Assembly: GCF_039954865.1 (NCBI RefSeq)
Contig: NZ_CP157197.1
Coordinates: 203,501 to 267,500, forward strand
Length of the DNA stretch: 64,000 nucleotides
Origin: Rickettsia sp. Oklahoma-10
Lineage (GTDB): Bacteria > Pseudomonadota > Alphaproteobacteria > Rickettsiales > Rickettsiaceae
Reading direction: 5' to 3'
The number at the start of each line of letters is the position of its first letter. Positions within the stretch are counted from its first letter, which is position 1. Below the pieces are notes generated by a model. It saw only the letters and a program-made list of their open reading frames with translations, made no database searches and was not told the origin of the DNA. Shown in pieces: positions 10,816-22,533 of the stretch. The position numbers and the translations under genes are program-made.

Positions 10816-11532
10816 ATGCTATCACTTCACCAATTACAGTTTAACATAGCACAAAGAAATTTATTCGATCTAAGTCTTACTTTTCTTCCTTATTCTATTA
10901 CGTATATAAAAGGAGTTAACGGTTGTGGTAAAAGTTCGATGCTACGAATGATAGCAGGAATTATGCAACCGAGTAGTGGTAATATATACTATAAAAACTG
11001 TAATATTAATAACAATACACAGCATATTTCAGAAAGCTTCAGACAAGATGAATTTAAAGGCGAGCCTGCGCAGCGTATAAAAATACATAAGCCAAAACAC
11101 ATCCCGCAAAATTCACTTGTATCAAGCTTTACAAAATATGCTGTAGCTAAACCTTATTGTACTTATGTAGGTCATAATTTAGGTCTAAAGCTTGAAATGA
11201 CTGTTTTTGAGAATCTAAAATTTTGGTCAGAAATTTATAATTCCACTGAGGCCTTACATGCCGCTATTCATTATTTCAAATTACACGATTTATTAGATGA
11301 AAAATGCTATAGTTTATCTAGCGGGATACAGAAAGTTGTAGCCGTAGCAAGGCTTATTGCTTGCCCATCAGATTTATGGTTACTTGATGAAGTTGAAACG
11401 AACTTAAGCAAAGAAAATAGAGATTTGCTAAATAATTTAATTATCATGAAAGCAAATAGCGGCGGTATTGTACTCCTATCCTCACATCTAGAAAAATCTA
11501 TAAAATCTGCACAGATATTACAACTGGATTAA
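10816..11532 (+). CDS. ccmA: Heme exporter ATP-binding protein CcmA, with an in-frame insertion
   Basis: 238-residue ABC ATPase. Walker A is GVNGCGKSS near residue 33; the signature region is [17 protein letters not shown] and Walker B is DLWLLDEVE. CcmA works with CcmB to move heme or a related factor for cytochrome c maturation. [18 protein letters not shown] corresponds to the CcmA-type Q-loop region. Between about residues 70 and 111 there is an extra basic, hydrophilic segment (including [13 protein letters not shown]) absent from ordinary CcmA; it resembles the peptides made by Rickettsia palindromic elements. It sits just before the conserved GHNLGL motif, so the fold may tolerate it. 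It lies between the two convergent nuo groups. Confidence 0.85.
   Translation: MLSLHQLQFNIAQRNLFDLSLTFLPYSITYIKGVNGCGKSSMLRMIAGIMQPSSGNIYYKNCNINNNTQHISESFRQDEFKGEPAQRIKIHKPKHIPQNSLVSSFTKYAVAKPYCTYVGHNLGLKLEMTVFENLKFWSEIYNSTEALHAAIHYFKLHDLLDEKCYSLSSGIQKVVAVARLIACPSDLWLLDEVETNLSKENRDLLNNLIIMKANSGGIVLLSSHLEKSIKSAQILQLD
11026..11145 (+). repeat. Probable palindromic element insertion inside ccmA
   Basis: Encodes the extra ~40 residues of CcmA. The peptide [13 protein letters not shown] resembles the EEFKGD start of RPE-1 peptides (see ubiD), but the rest differs, so the element type is not assigned. Confidence 0.5.
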
Positions 11533-11930
11533 TTATTATTGTTTTGCGTATTTTTATAAATCTTCCAATGTAAAATAAAAAATACAAGCTCACTATAATC
11601 CAAATTGAACAATTAATTATTGTCTTACAGCAGCGCATACTTTAGTAACTACTATATATTCATTCTTATAACTAATTCTCTTTTATTCTAGTACTTTTGG
11701 AAGTAACCCTTTTAATTGTTCATATAAATCCTTATCATATAATTTTATTAGTACTGTACTTTTACTCCTCTTTAATTAGTATAATTCGGTAGAAATAAAT
11801 TTAATAGAAAGTGTTATTAACAGAACGATAGTAGTAACAAAATAAACTACCATACTATAAATTTTAAACATAATTATTGAGATATTTTTAGGTACTTTTC
11901 ACTAAATTATATCCTTGGTTTAAAAAATTT
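11533..11930 (-). other. Non-coding strip with an unidentified minus-strand remnant
   Basis: No open gene. Minus-strand reading near 11660-11770 gives STVLIKLYDKDLYEQLKG and then LLPKVLE before a stop, which looks like part of a decayed small protein. I cannot name it. Confidence 0.35.
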
Positions 11931-12265
11931 TCTAAATAAAACCGAATATATTTTACTGATTCAGGGATATTTCACCATTTAATTGATATTTATGCACCTG
12001 AGCAATTATTAAGACATCCAAAACTAGGAGCAAGTTTCAAAGGACTTGCTCTATAATAAACAAATAAATGCAGCGAGGATTGCTATTACAATAATCAAGA
12101 AGGAGAGTTTGATTTATTTATAAGACATAAAGGTTTAAAATTGGGCTTCGATTTAAGCTTAGCGATACTCAAGCAGTAGAATATTTAAAATTAGATGATC
12201 AATTTATTATATACTTCAGACAAATGATTAAGTAATATCACTGTTGTTCCGGTTAAGAATGTTGT
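11930..12265 (+). pseudogene. Remnant of a DUF4143 AAA ATPase (C-terminal part)
   Basis: Plus-strand frame near 11950-12050 reads IYFTDSGIFHHLIDIYAPEQ then LLRHPKLGASFKGLAL and two stops. Further pieces read CYYNNQEGEFDLFIRHKGLKLGF in the same order as the C-terminal DUF4143 domain of AAA ATPases (D-S-G, then P-K-L-G-ASF-G-A, then a restriction-nuclease-like E/D-x-D-L-F-I core). The N-terminal ATPase half is not recognisable upstream. Stops and truncation show it is dead. A second, different member lies at about 33870-34765. Confidence 0.65.
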
Positions 12266-12274
12266 GTAATTTAC

Positions 12275-12754
12275 TTACCTATATTCATAATCCTTATATA
12301 ATTTACTGGCTAGTGCCTGTTCCCATTTGTCACCGTTTTGCAGTAATCTTGCCTTATCGTAAATAAGTGCAGTATGGGTAAGGCTTGCAAACTCGAAATT
12401 ATGACCCTCAACTATTGCATCTACTGGACAAGCTTCTTGGCACAACCCGCAATAAATGCATTTTGTCATATCGATATCATAACGAGTAGTACGCCTACTG
12501 CCATCATCTAGTTCATCTGCTTCAATCACTATAGCTTGTGCAGGACAAATCGCCTCACAGAGTTTACAAGCAATGCAACGTTCTTCGCCATTTTCATAAC
12601 GACGCAGTGCATGCTCACCCTTAAACCTTGGACTAACAGGACTTTTTTCATAAGGATAATTGATTGTAACTTTAGCTTTAAAAAAATATCTCAAAGTCAA
12701 AGCCATCCCTCTTACTATCTCATATAGAAAAAACGATTTTAAGTAGTTTATCAT
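12275..12754 (-). CDS. nuoI: NADH-quinone oxidoreductase subunit I (2x[4Fe-4S])
   Basis: 159 residues. Two ferredoxin-type motifs, [16 protein letters not shown] near residue 60 and [19 protein letters not shown] near residue 100, bind clusters N6a and N6b that pass electrons towards quinone. The C-terminus [14 protein letters not shown] is typical of NuoI. It is the last gene of the minus-strand nuoG-nuoH-nuoI set; a ~510-bp strip with decayed genes separates it from nuoH, so tight coupling has been lost. Normal length and no damage. Confidence 0.95.
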   Translation of the reverse strand: MINYLKSFFLYEIVRGMALTLRYFFKAKVTINYPYEKSPVSPRFKGEHALRRYENGEERCIACKLCEAICPAQAIVIEADELDDGSRRTTRYDIDMTKCIYCGLCQEACPVDAIVEGHNFEFASLTHTALIYDKARLLQNGDKWEQALASKLYKDYEYR

Positions 12755-12779
12755 TCTCTATTAAAATTTTAAGTTTGAA

Positions 12780-13240
12780 TTGATAGCATTAAGTAACTCC
12801 TTAATAGTAGGAACATAATGTCCATCTGAAAGTTTCGCATCATACGTATGCTATGTCATATTACGGTCAGTGATCATATAAATGCATAGATCTTCATAAT
12901 TTATTATACCAGCAGTAAAAACCTCTTTAAGAACTTCTTTAGGATAATTAAGGACTTATATACCTTTCGCCGTAAAAATATTCTTTCAAATTTTTATTCT
13001 TCAATATATTTTCATAAAGCTCTGTACTTATTTTTGTAGACTAGCACCTAACATAATCTATCTTTAAAAGAGTATACATTTTCTACAATATTTACAACTT
13101 TTTATCATTCTTGATTTGTAATATTGGAACAAATAATTGCAATATCAATATCAGAGCGCTTTTTATTATCACCTCGACTGCAAGAACAAAAAAGCCATAC
13201 TTCCTTTATAAAAAGTAAAGATTTCAATTTCTCAATAAAG
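12780..13240 (-). pseudogene. Remnant of an MNT nucleotidyltransferase / HEPN-like pair
   Basis: Reading the minus strand from about 13240: FIEKLKSLLFIKEVWLFCS then RGDNKKRSDIDIAIICSN gives the nucleotidyltransferase core (G-S-x-x-R-G-D, S-D-I-D; the first glycine is now C). After stops, a second module reads YPKEVLKEVFTAGIINYEDL then DRNMT and HTYDAKL, the pattern of the substrate-binding HEPN-like partner (family HI0074, with R-N-x-T-x-HTY). Several stops and frameshifts. Such pairs are minimal toxin-antitoxin modules; here it is dead and lies between nuoI and nuoH. Confidence 0.65.
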
Positions 13241-13264
13241 GAGGATGATTTATAGTTAATGTTA

Positions 13265-14290
13265 TTATTCTAAAACACTTGGTAAATTATCGGTATACAT
13301 AAGTACGCTCGACACCAATATCACCCAAAATAGTGTCAGTGGCAAGAATACTTTCCAACCTAAACGCATTAACTGATCATAGCGATATCTTGGTAACGTT
13401 GCTCTGATCCATAAAAAGCAGAACAGTAAAAATCCAACTTTAAAAGCAAACCAAAAGAAACCGGGAATACAATCTAACCATAAGATATTAAAAGGTGGTA
13501 AATAACCACCTAAGAAGAAAGTAGTAGTCATTGCACTAACAAGTATCATATTAGCATATTCGCCTAAGAAAAATAAAGCAAATCCCATAGAGGAATATTC
13601 AACATTATAGCCGGCAACTAACTCTGACTCCGCTTCAGGTAAATCAAAAGGTAATCTATTTGTTTCGGCAAGTACTGAGATAAAAAACACAACACCCATT
13701 GGTAATAGCATTAAATCGATCCACCATGGAATGGTACTTTGTGCTTCAATAATCCCACTTAAATTGAGGGTACCTGTAGTAAGCAACACGGTAATAATAA
13801 CCAGTCCCATCGATACTTCATAAGAAATCATTTGAGCAGATGAGCGTATAGCACCAAGGAATGCATATTTTGAGTTACTAGCCCAGCCTGCAATAATAAT
13901 GCCGTAAACACTTAAGGCAGAAACAGCAAGAATATATAAAACACCGACATTAATGTCTGCAAGAACTACACCCTTTGCAAAAGGTATAACCGACCAACCA
14001 ATTAAACTTAATATAAAAGTTATCATCGGTGCTAAAATAAATAATACTTTATCGGAATTGGTTGGAATAACCGGCTCTTTGAATAAGAGTTTAACCGCAT
14101 CAGCAATAGGCTGCAAAAGCCCAAACGGTCCAACAACATTTGGACCTCTTCTAAGCTGCATAAAACCAATAACGCGACGTTCTGCATATGTTAAATACGC
14201 AACACACAATATTAAAGGGATAGTGATTGCCATTACCTTTAAAGCAATTATAATTAACGGAAAAATATATTCAAAAAAGAGTTCTGCCAT
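13265..14290 (-). CDS. nuoH: NADH-quinone oxidoreductase subunit H
   Basis: 341-residue membrane subunit of complex I forming much of the quinone chamber and the link to the peripheral arm. Eight helices. Signatures: [18 protein letters not shown] near residue 33 (conserved E-R-R and R-G-P-N) and [23 protein letters not shown] near residue 208, the acidic quinone-site loop. Length is normal. It lies downstream of nuoG after ~380 bp that contain a palindrome and a repeat. Confidence 0.96.
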   Translation of the reverse strand: MAELFFEYIFPLIIIALKVMAITIPLILCVAYLTYAERRVIGFMQLRRGPNVVGPFGLLQPIADAVKLLFKEPVIPTNSDKVLFILAPMITFILSLIGWSVIPFAKGVVLADINVGVLYILAVSALSVYGIIIAGWASNSKYAFLGAIRSSAQMISYEVSMGLVIITVLLTTGTLNLSGIIEAQSTIPWWIDLMLLPMGVVFFISVLAETNRLPFDLPEAESELVAGYNVEYSSMGFALFFLGEYANMILVSAMTTTFFLGGYLPPFNILWLDCIPGFFWFAFKVGFLLFCFLWIRATLPRYRYDQLMRLGWKVFLPLTLFWVILVSSVLMYTDNLPSVLE

Positions 14291-14330
14291 ATTGCATTGT
14301 CATCCCGCGACTTGATTGCGGGATCTAAGT
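14291..14330. repeat. Short palindromic repeat at the nuoH start
   Basis: CATCCCGCGACTTGATTGCGGGAT forms a hairpin. Close relatives occur at 25062-25085 (CGCACGACTTGATCGCGTGA) and inside the nuoG 3' end. Confidence 0.6.
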
Positions 14331-14669
14331 AAAATTATTTTATAATATTTTAATATAAATTATAACAATTATGGTTGTGTTAGCTTTGATTAAATCTTAT
14401 TACCATTTTCTTTTATATTATTTAAAGTGTTTCCTATGACTAATTGCTAGGTGAATAGCATTAAACTGTCCAAAATAAGCTAATTTATTATATTTCAAAA
14501 TATAATAAATTAGCTTATCAGTAAATCCTTTTATTATTTTTTGTGTATACTGCCAAACACGTTTTATAATATTAGAAGTAACACTGATATTATAAAGTAC
14601 CATCGTATTTACTTGAAAGTATATAAATAAACATAGTATTCATTCATTTTTAAATACTAGATACTGCGA
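14331..14669. other. nuoG-nuoH gap with a 61-codon minus frame of doubtful reality
   Basis: A minus-strand frame of 61 codons (14418-14603) is open, but its middle is simply one perfect palindrome (14475-14518), and it has no recognisable domain. I see no other gene here. More likely an intergenic repeat than a gene. Confidence 0.4.
14475..14518. repeat. 20-bp perfect inverted repeat
   Basis: Arms 14475-14494 and 14499-14518 (ATAAGCTAATTTATTATATT and complement) with a 4-nt loop TCAA. No T-run follows on either strand, so a terminator is not clear. Confidence 0.8.
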
Positions 14670-16700
14670 TCAAGTGCGGGATGATAATACTCTATTTTCT
14701 CTCATTTGCTTAGCCTCTACACACTTAGCCATAGTTACCGAATTTTTACTAATTATGTCAGTCATATAATAATTAATCGGTTCTGCAGTTATAGGTTCTT
14801 TTAATAATTTATCTTTAGATCTAAATTTAATAAATTTATTCTCTATAATTTTACCAATACTAGCGAACACTTTATATTCTTCAGCAAGCTTAGTCCGTAT
14901 TGCTTGCAAATGATCCATTCCAATATCTATTCTTAAATGACTAGCAAGCTCTTTAATAATTGTTATATCTTCTTTAGCATCTCCTACAGGCGATATTGTT
15001 TTTTCTGCTATTTGTGGTCTACCTTCTAAATTTACGTAAATTCCACTCTGCTCAGTATAAGCAGCCGCAGGTAAAATTACATCTGCATTAGTAGCACCTG
15101 TTTCCCCGTGATGTCCTTGATATACTATAAAAGCTGATTTAAGTTTATTAAATGGGACTTCATCGCTACCTAATAAATAAGCTAATTTTATTTCCTTTAA
15201 TTCATCAATCAAGCTATTAAAACCAATATCAAGACCGCCAACTATAGAAGCGTGATTATGCAATATATTAAAACCCTTCCAATCATCACGCATAATATTA
15301 TATTCAGCTACTATCTTATGAATAAGCGACAATATAGCATATCCATCATCTCTTGCATATACACCGTCACCTACTATAATTATCGGATATTTTGCTGCTT
15401 TCAAGACTTTCGTAAACTCGTGAGTACCAATGACTAGCTCCTCAATAATCTTAATATCACTTCCTAAATCCTGAATTTCATAAGTTTGATTATGACCTGC
15501 CCCTATTCTTGCTACTTTTAATGAACCTACACGCACCCTTTGCCCTATGCGACTATTTAATATAGGTGCTATTTGTCTTGGATTAGCTCCAATTAATAAA
15601 CATAAATCCGCTTTTCCTACACCGGCAATAGTTGTGTTAAATAAATAATTTCCTCTCTCACTTGTATCTATTTTATAGTTCAATTGATTAACACTATAAT
15701 TATTACTACCAAGTTTCTGAAGTAATATTTTTAGCATAAACATTGCTTCAACAGGGGCAAAACAGCCAGCAAAAGCAGCAATTTGTTTAGGGTTAATAGA
15801 TTTAATTTTATCAGCTATTGTATTTAAAGCTTCACTCCAGCTCGCTTCTACTAATTTACCATTTTTTCTGATATAAGGACAATCTAGACGCTGATATTTT
15901 AACCCATCATAACTAAAACGATTTTTATCCGAAATCCATTCTTCATTTATTTCTTCATTAACACGGGGTAATATTCTCATTACCTCATCACCTCTACTAT
16001 CAATACGAATATTAGAACCTTCAGCATCATGCACACCTATAGAATTTGTGTGTCTTAGCTCCCATTTACGGGCTTTAAATGCATATGGCTTAGAGTTCAA
16101 AGCACCAACGGGACAAATATCAATCATATTACCAGAAATTTCTGAATCGAGAGCTTGTTCTAGATAAGAAGTTACTTCCATGTGTTCTCCACGATGAATA
16201 GCTCCCATTTCTTCTATTCCCGCTATATCATTGGCAAATCTAATACATCTAGTGCATTGTATACATCTAGTCATCGCTGTTTTAATCAGCGGACCCATAT
16301 ATTTATCTTTAATAGATCTTTTATTTTCATGAAATCTAGTAGTACCTCTACCGTATCTAAAAGCTTGATCCTGCAAATCACACTCACCACCCTGATCACA
16401 AATAGGACAATCTAAAGGATGGTTAATCAGCAGAAACTCCATCACCCCTTCACGGGCTTTCTTAACCATCGGTGTATTGGTATGAATAACCATACCGCTG
16501 CTGACTGGCATTGCACAAGAAGCTATAGGCTTTGGAGATTTTTCCATTTCAACCAAACACATACGGCAATTACCGGCAATTTTTAGACGCTCATGATAAC
16601 AAAAATGAGGAATTTCTTTGCCTGCTTGTGTACAGGCTTGATAAACGGTGCTACCTTCTGATACTTCTATTTCAGAGCCGTCTATAGTAAGCTTTATCAT
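14670..16700 (-). CDS. nuoG: NADH-quinone oxidoreductase subunit G
   Basis: 676 residues. N-terminal [2Fe-2S] ferredoxin domain with CNYH-like motif FCYHERL and CRMCLVEM (residues ~33-50), then CPICDQGGECDLQDQAF (residues ~98-114), CIQCTRCIRF (about 145-154) and the CPVGAL motif (about 196) for [4Fe-4S] clusters. The C-terminal molybdopterin-oxidoreductase-like domain lacks a cofactor in this family. It passes electrons in the peripheral arm of complex I. Length fits alphaproteobacterial NuoG. The C-terminal residues ENRVLSSRT are encoded within a short repeat (gatcaagtgcgggatgat), so the stop seems to have been supplied by a palindromic element. Confidence 0.95.
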   Translation of the reverse strand: MIKLTIDGSEIEVSEGSTVYQACTQAGKEIPHFCYHERLKIAGNCRMCLVEMEKSPKPIASCAMPVSSGMVIHTNTPMVKKAREGVMEFLLINHPLDCPICDQGGECDLQDQAFRYGRGTTRFHENKRSIKDKYMGPLIKTAMTRCIQCTRCIRFANDIAGIEEMGAIHRGEHMEVTSYLEQALDSEISGNMIDICPVGALNSKPYAFKARKWELRHTNSIGVHDAEGSNIRIDSRGDEVMRILPRVNEEINEEWISDKNRFSYDGLKYQRLDCPYIRKNGKLVEASWSEALNTIADKIKSINPKQIAAFAGCFAPVEAMFMLKILLQKLGSNNYSVNQLNYKIDTSERGNYLFNTTIAGVGKADLCLLIGANPRQIAPILNSRIGQRVRVGSLKVARIGAGHNQTYEIQDLGSDIKIIEELVIGTHEFTKVLKAAKYPIIIVGDGVYARDDGYAILSLIHKIVAEYNIMRDDWKGFNILHNHASIVGGLDIGFNSLIDELKEIKLAYLLGSDEVPFNKLKSAFIVYQGHHGETGATNADVILPAAAYTEQSGIYVNLEGRPQIAEKTISPVGDAKEDITIIKELASHLRIDIGMDHLQAIRTKLAEEYKVFASIGKIIENKFIKFRSKDKLLKEPITAEPINYYMTDIISKNSVTMAKCVEAKQMRENRVLSSRT

Positions 16701-16933
16701 CTTTTATTCATCTCCAGTAGCAAATAGACTTAAGTAATTTGCTACTGCTTTAAAAGTTGTATAAATCAAGTTTGAAGCAGCGCTTCGCTTAATTTGAAAA
16801 TAAGTTTTAAAAAAAATCATTATCTTTTACTAAAATTATTAATTTCAAAAATTGTTACTGTAGTGGTACGTACAGCGACAATTTTTGACTACTTTGTCCA
16901 AATATTATATTATGTAATAATTCGCTATTCGTA

Positions 16934-17290
16934 TTATTTTATCCAATAAGTCGTAGGGTTTGGATAAGCTTGACCTTCTACCATATAATTAAAACCAATG
17001 ACAACACGCAATATATACCAAACTGCCAATGCAAAGTACAGTACTACTCCAATAATAATAAACGTAAACATGAAACATACAATCCATCCAAGAACTCCGA
17101 AACAAAAAGTACGCAACAGAAATACATAATGGCTGATAGTAAAATCATCCCCTTTATCCTTATTGAGATATGCAAAAAATACTCCAATTAATGGTAATAC
17201 CGGAGCTACTATCCCGCATAGATATAATATATATATTACAATTAAATTTTTCGTACCACTCTCAACATATTCTTTAAGATGCTTATCCAT
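16934..17290 (-). CDS. Small membrane protein, DUF4870-like
   Basis: 118 residues with three hydrophobic segments (about 17-42, 60-80 and 78-100). Pattern GIVAPVLPLIGVFFAYLNKDK near residue 27, then SHYVFLLRTF, fits the DUF4870/YccF-type small membrane families; the function is unknown. It lies between aconitase and nuoG on the same strand. In R. prowazekii I recall a hypothetical gene at this place, which supports a real gene. The start ATG 17290 follows AAGGAGAAATAT, a good ribosome site. Confidence 0.75.
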   Translation of the reverse strand: MDKHLKEYVESGTKNLIVIYILYLCGIVAPVLPLIGVFFAYLNKDKGDDFTISHYVFLLRTFCFGVLGWIVCFMFTFIIIGVVLYFALAVWYILRVVIGFNYMVEGQAYPNPTTYWIK

Positions 17291-17299
17291 ATATTTCTC

Positions 17300-17662
17300 C
17301 TTATGTCATATTCCAATGTAGGCTGGAATCCAGAAAAATCTTTACCTAAATCTTTCCAATCAGAATTAATTTTTTCTATTAATTTGATTTTGCAACTATA
17401 ATGCCATTTTTTAATACTTTTTCTCTAGCAAGTACTTCTTTAAGATTAGTCAATTCTTCTACATAGAAAAGCTTTTATAATATTATATTTTGCTGTAATC
17501 CCTTGATCACTTTTTACTTATGTTCATAAGTACGACTCAGTATATTATTATTAATACTAATATACAAAGTACTATTACGATCAGAACACAATATATCTAT
17601 CTACCCAATACATTTTTATTATTTTTGCTGCTTTCTAAATTCCCGCGTAGGCGGGAATGACA
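17300..17662. repeat. Gap bracketed by two RPE-type half elements
   Basis: Words TGTCATATTCCAATGTAGGC-TGGAATCCAG (17303-17333) and TTCCCGCGTAGGCGGGAATG (17640-17660) are typical of the two ends of Rickettsia palindromic elements. Between them a decayed minus-strand piece reads ITAKYNIIKAF and EVLA; I cannot identify it. No intact gene. Confidence 0.5.
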
Positions 17663-20299
17663 TCATTTCAAATTCTCTACCATAAAATGCATAATACTTC
17701 CGTGCTTTATATAATTTATCTCATTATCCGTAAATATTTGCAATATTAAATCTATTATCTGAGTCTCTCCATTTTGTTTTTTTATCATGCATTTAACAGA
17801 ATTATAAGGTCTTATATGCTCATTTAAGCCTATAATATCAATAAATTCTGATCCGTCTAACTTTAAATCTAACCTTGTTTTATTACCAGTGAAAGTTAGC
17901 GGTACAATACCCATACCAACTAAATTTGAACGATGTATTCGCTCAAAGCTCTCAGCAATCACTGCCTTTACACCAAGCAGTTGCGACCCTTTTGCTGCCC
18001 AGTCTCTTGATGAACCACTACCATACTCTTTACCGGCAAAAATCACTACCGGCGTGTTATGTGCTTTATAGTCCATAGCTGTATCATAAATAGTTTGCTG
18101 CATACCATTTAACTGGTTTATAGTAAAACCACCTTCTACACCTTTACACATCTCGTTTTTTATACGAATATTAGCAAATGTGCCACGCATCATTACTTCA
18201 TGGTTTCCTCTACGTGATCCGTAAGAGTTAAAATATATAGGCTCTATATGATGATCTGTTAAATATTTAGCAGCAGGGCTAGTTTTACTAATACTGCCTG
18301 CCGGTGAAATATGATCGGTAGTAATAGAATCACCGAAAATTGCTAAAATTCGTGCAGATTTTATGTCTTTTATATTATTCTTGCTGCCTATATCCTCAAA
18401 ATAAGGCGGTTTATTAATATAAGTACTATTCTTATCCCAGTTATAAGTAGAGCTAGTAGTAACCTGTAAATCTTGCCACTCTTTCGTTCCGGTAAATATA
18501 TCGGAATATTTTTCTATAAACATAGAGGAATTAATTGAATTCGCAATAACGTTATCTATCTCTTCTTTACTTGGCCAAATATCTTTTAAATAAATATTTT
18601 TTTCTATTGGTTGACTATTTAAATTTATATTAAGAGTGCCGCTAAGTGCGTATGCTACAACTAAAATAGGCGAACCGAGATAACTTGCTTTAGTAAGGGG
18701 ATTAATTCGTCCTTCAAAGTTTCTATTACCCGATAAAACAGAAGCAACAACCAATCTGTTTTTGTTAATAGTTTCCTCTATTTCCAGATTTAGAGGTCCG
18801 GAATTACCAATACAAGTAGTACACCCGTAACCTACTAGGTTAAACCCCAATTCATCTAAATATTTATCAAGACCGCTAAGCTTCAAATATTCTGTTACAA
18901 CTTTTGAACCTGGAGCAAGAGAAGTTTTAACCCAAGGCTTTACCTTTAATCCGTGTTCTAGTGCTCTTTTAGCAAGAAGTGCTGCACCGATCATAGCGCT
19001 AGGATTTGAGGTATTAGTACAGCTAGTAATCGCTGCAATTACTACATCACCGTTACCGATTTTATAACTCTGATTTGCTACGACATATTTTGTATCAATG
19101 TCTTTATTTTCTATAGTAAAATTCGGTAATTCTTGTTTAAAATTATTTGCTACATCGTTTAAATTGACCCTATCTTGTGGACGTTTTGGACCGGCTAAAG
19201 AACTTTGTACTTTCGATAAATCTATATCTAAAACCTCAGTATATTCTAGCGTTTCTGAAGAATCATACCAAAGATTTTGCATTTTAACATACTCTTCTAC
19301 TAACTTAATTTGTGTTGTTTCTCTTCCTGTGAGTTCTAGATATTTTATTGTTTCATGATCAAGCGGGAAAAAACCGCAAGTTGCACCGTATTCAGGCGAC
19401 ATATTAGAAATCGTTGCACGATCAGCAATTGTTAGACTTTTAAGCCCTTCACCAAAAAACTCAACAAATTTACCTACTACTTTTTTCTTACGTAGTAATT
19501 CAGTAATAGTGAGAACTAAATCGGTTGCATTAGCAATACCGGTTAATTTACCTGTAAGCTTCACTCCAATTACCTCCGGGAGGATCATAGTAAGTGGTTG
19601 ACCAAGCATTGCAGCTTCTGCCTCTATGCCACCGACTCCCCAACCAAGTACTGATAACCCGTTTACCATAGTTGTATGACTATCCGTTCCAACTAAACTA
19701 TCAGGATAAACAAGCCCGTCTTTATTCCACACTACTTTTGCTAAATACTCTAAATTTACCTGATGGCAAATACCCGTACCGGGCGGCACTACCCTGAAAT
19801 TATTAAATGCTTGCTGCCCCCATTTAAGAAATACATAACGCTCTATATTACGTTTCATTTCCATGTGAACATTTTTATCGAATGAATCCTTCGCTGCATA
19901 AGAGTCAACACTTACAGAATGGTCTATTACCAAATCAACAGGAATAAGCGGATTAATTTTTAACGGATCACCACCTTCTATTTTCTTCATCGCATCACGC
20001 ATAGCCGCCAAATCTACAATAGCAGGCACGCCGGTAAAATCCTGCATTAAAACTCTTGTCGGCATAAAATCTATTTCCACATTAGATTTTTTAGTTTTTA
20101 GCCATTCTTTAAATGCAAGTAAGTTTTGCTTTGAACCATTAGAACGTAATACATTCTCAAATAACACTCTTAAACTATATGGAAGCTTTTTTAAGGGCAA
20201 CTCAATATAATCTGCAGCTTTATTTATATCATAAATTTTATATAAAATATTATCGACTGATAATTCCTTAATATATTCTACATTATGCACTTTTTGCAT
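17663..20299 (-). CDS. acnA: Aconitate hydratase A
   Basis: 878 residues, the size of AcnA/IRP-type aconitases. It interconverts citrate and isocitrate in the TCA cycle with a [4Fe-4S] cluster; cluster ligands are in ITSCTNTSNPSAMIGAALL (about residue 430) and GYGCTTCIGNSGPL (about 496). Other family motifs: DSHTTMVNGLSVLGWGVGGIEAEAAML around residue 205 (split here by its conserved DSHT and GVGG) and the C-terminal swivel domain AGKEYGSGSSRDWAAKG. The stop lies inside the edge of a palindromic element. The gene is separated by ~260 bp of repeat from atpC. Confidence 0.97.
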   Translation of the reverse strand: MQKVHNVEYIKELSVDNILYKIYDINKAADYIELPLKKLPYSLRVLFENVLRSNGSKQNLLAFKEWLKTKKSNVEIDFMPTRVLMQDFTGVPAIVDLAAMRDAMKKIEGGDPLKINPLIPVDLVIDHSVSVDSYAAKDSFDKNVHMEMKRNIERYVFLKWGQQAFNNFRVVPPGTGICHQVNLEYLAKVVWNKDGLVYPDSLVGTDSHTTMVNGLSVLGWGVGGIEAEAAMLGQPLTMILPEVIGVKLTGKLTGIANATDLVLTITELLRKKKVVGKFVEFFGEGLKSLTIADRATISNMSPEYGATCGFFPLDHETIKYLELTGRETTQIKLVEEYVKMQNLWYDSSETLEYTEVLDIDLSKVQSSLAGPKRPQDRVNLNDVANNFKQELPNFTIENKDIDTKYVVANQSYKIGNGDVVIAAITSCTNTSNPSAMIGAALLAKRALEHGLKVKPWVKTSLAPGSKVVTEYLKLSGLDKYLDELGFNLVGYGCTTCIGNSGPLNLEIEETINKNRLVVASVLSGNRNFEGRINPLTKASYLGSPILVVAYALSGTLNINLNSQPIEKNIYLKDIWPSKEEIDNVIANSINSSMFIEKYSDIFTGTKEWQDLQVTTSSTYNWDKNSTYINKPPYFEDIGSKNNIKDIKSARILAIFGDSITTDHISPAGSISKTSPAAKYLTDHHIEPIYFNSYGSRRGNHEVMMRGTFANIRIKNEMCKGVEGGFTINQLNGMQQTIYDTAMDYKAHNTPVVIFAGKEYGSGSSRDWAAKGSQLLGVKAVIAESFERIHRSNLVGMGIVPLTFTGNKTRLDLKLDGSEFIDIIGLNEHIRPYNSVKCMIKKQNGETQIIDLILQIFTDNEINYIKHGSIMHFMVENLK

Positions 20300-20563
20300 G
20301 CATTCCTCATTCTAATATTCATTATGTGGTACTTGGTGGCGTTGCCAGCTATGTCCATTCCTACGTTATGCATTATTGTGTGGATCAACTTTGCTGTTGT
20401 TATCCCACAACTTAATCACAGCATGACCAACAAAATTCTACTACTTTAGGTTACTTTTTAGATGCTGTGCCAAGTTAAGGTTGACACCAAACACGTTTTT
20501 TGATCCATATAACAAAGTTCACTCTCAATGACGCTTAAATACCCCCTAAAATATACCTTTAGG
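20300..20563. repeat. Palindromic repeat block between atpC and acnA
   Basis: Holds TGTGGATCAACTTTGCTGTT, AATCACAGCATGACC, GTTGACACCAAACACG and GATCCATATAACAAAG, the same ordered words as at 33000-33180. It looks like one ~165-bp element at about 20355-20525. No gene. Confidence 0.6.
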
Positions 20564-20887
20564 CTAATTTGTTTGAAGATCGAGAAGCTTAGTTGCTATT
20601 TCTGCTTCACTTAAATTCGTAACGTTGATAGCTGTTTCTGTAGTTATATTAATATAACTTCCTGTTACTTCAGTTACACCACTGGAAATAAGATAAGTGT
20701 TTTTGGGTTTATGCATATCATCTATATAAACCTGCACTAAACCAGTTTTCAAACTAACAAGCATCGGTGCGTGACTCGGCAACACCCCAAACATACCCTC
20801 CTCACCAGGTAGCACTACCATTTTAGCTTGCTTTTCAAATTCAATACTTAAAGGAGTAATGATTTTAACTATAATTGTTTCATTCAT
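20564..20887 (-). CDS. atpC: ATP synthase epsilon subunit
   Basis: 107 residues, shorter than the ~130-140 of E. coli because the C-terminal two-helix regulatory domain is reduced, as is common in Rickettsia. The N-terminal beta-sandwich has [27 protein letters not shown] near residues 23-49, the family hallmark. It sits on the central stalk of F1. Last gene of the atpHAGDC cluster. Confidence 0.95.
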   Translation of the reverse strand: MNETIIVKIITPLSIEFEKQAKMVVLPGEEGMFGVLPSHAPMLVSLKTGLVQVYIDDMHKPKNTYLISSGVTEVTGSYINITTETAINVTNLSEAEIATKLLDLQTN

Positions 20888-20977
20888 ATTGTGTGGTTTA
20901 TCCTTAATGTTAATCCCGTGGCTTAAACCAGGGATAACACATAAAAGAGCTGGATTCCCACCTAAGCGGGAATGACA
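20888..20977. repeat. Palindromic element between atpD and atpC
   Basis: CCCGTGGCTTAAACCAGGGA and, 30 bp on, GCTGGATTCCCACCTAAGCGGGAATGACAT: two half elements of the RPE type. Confidence 0.65.
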
Positions 20978-22520
<1,543 letters not shown>

Positions 22521-22533
22521 CACAGCCTTATAT

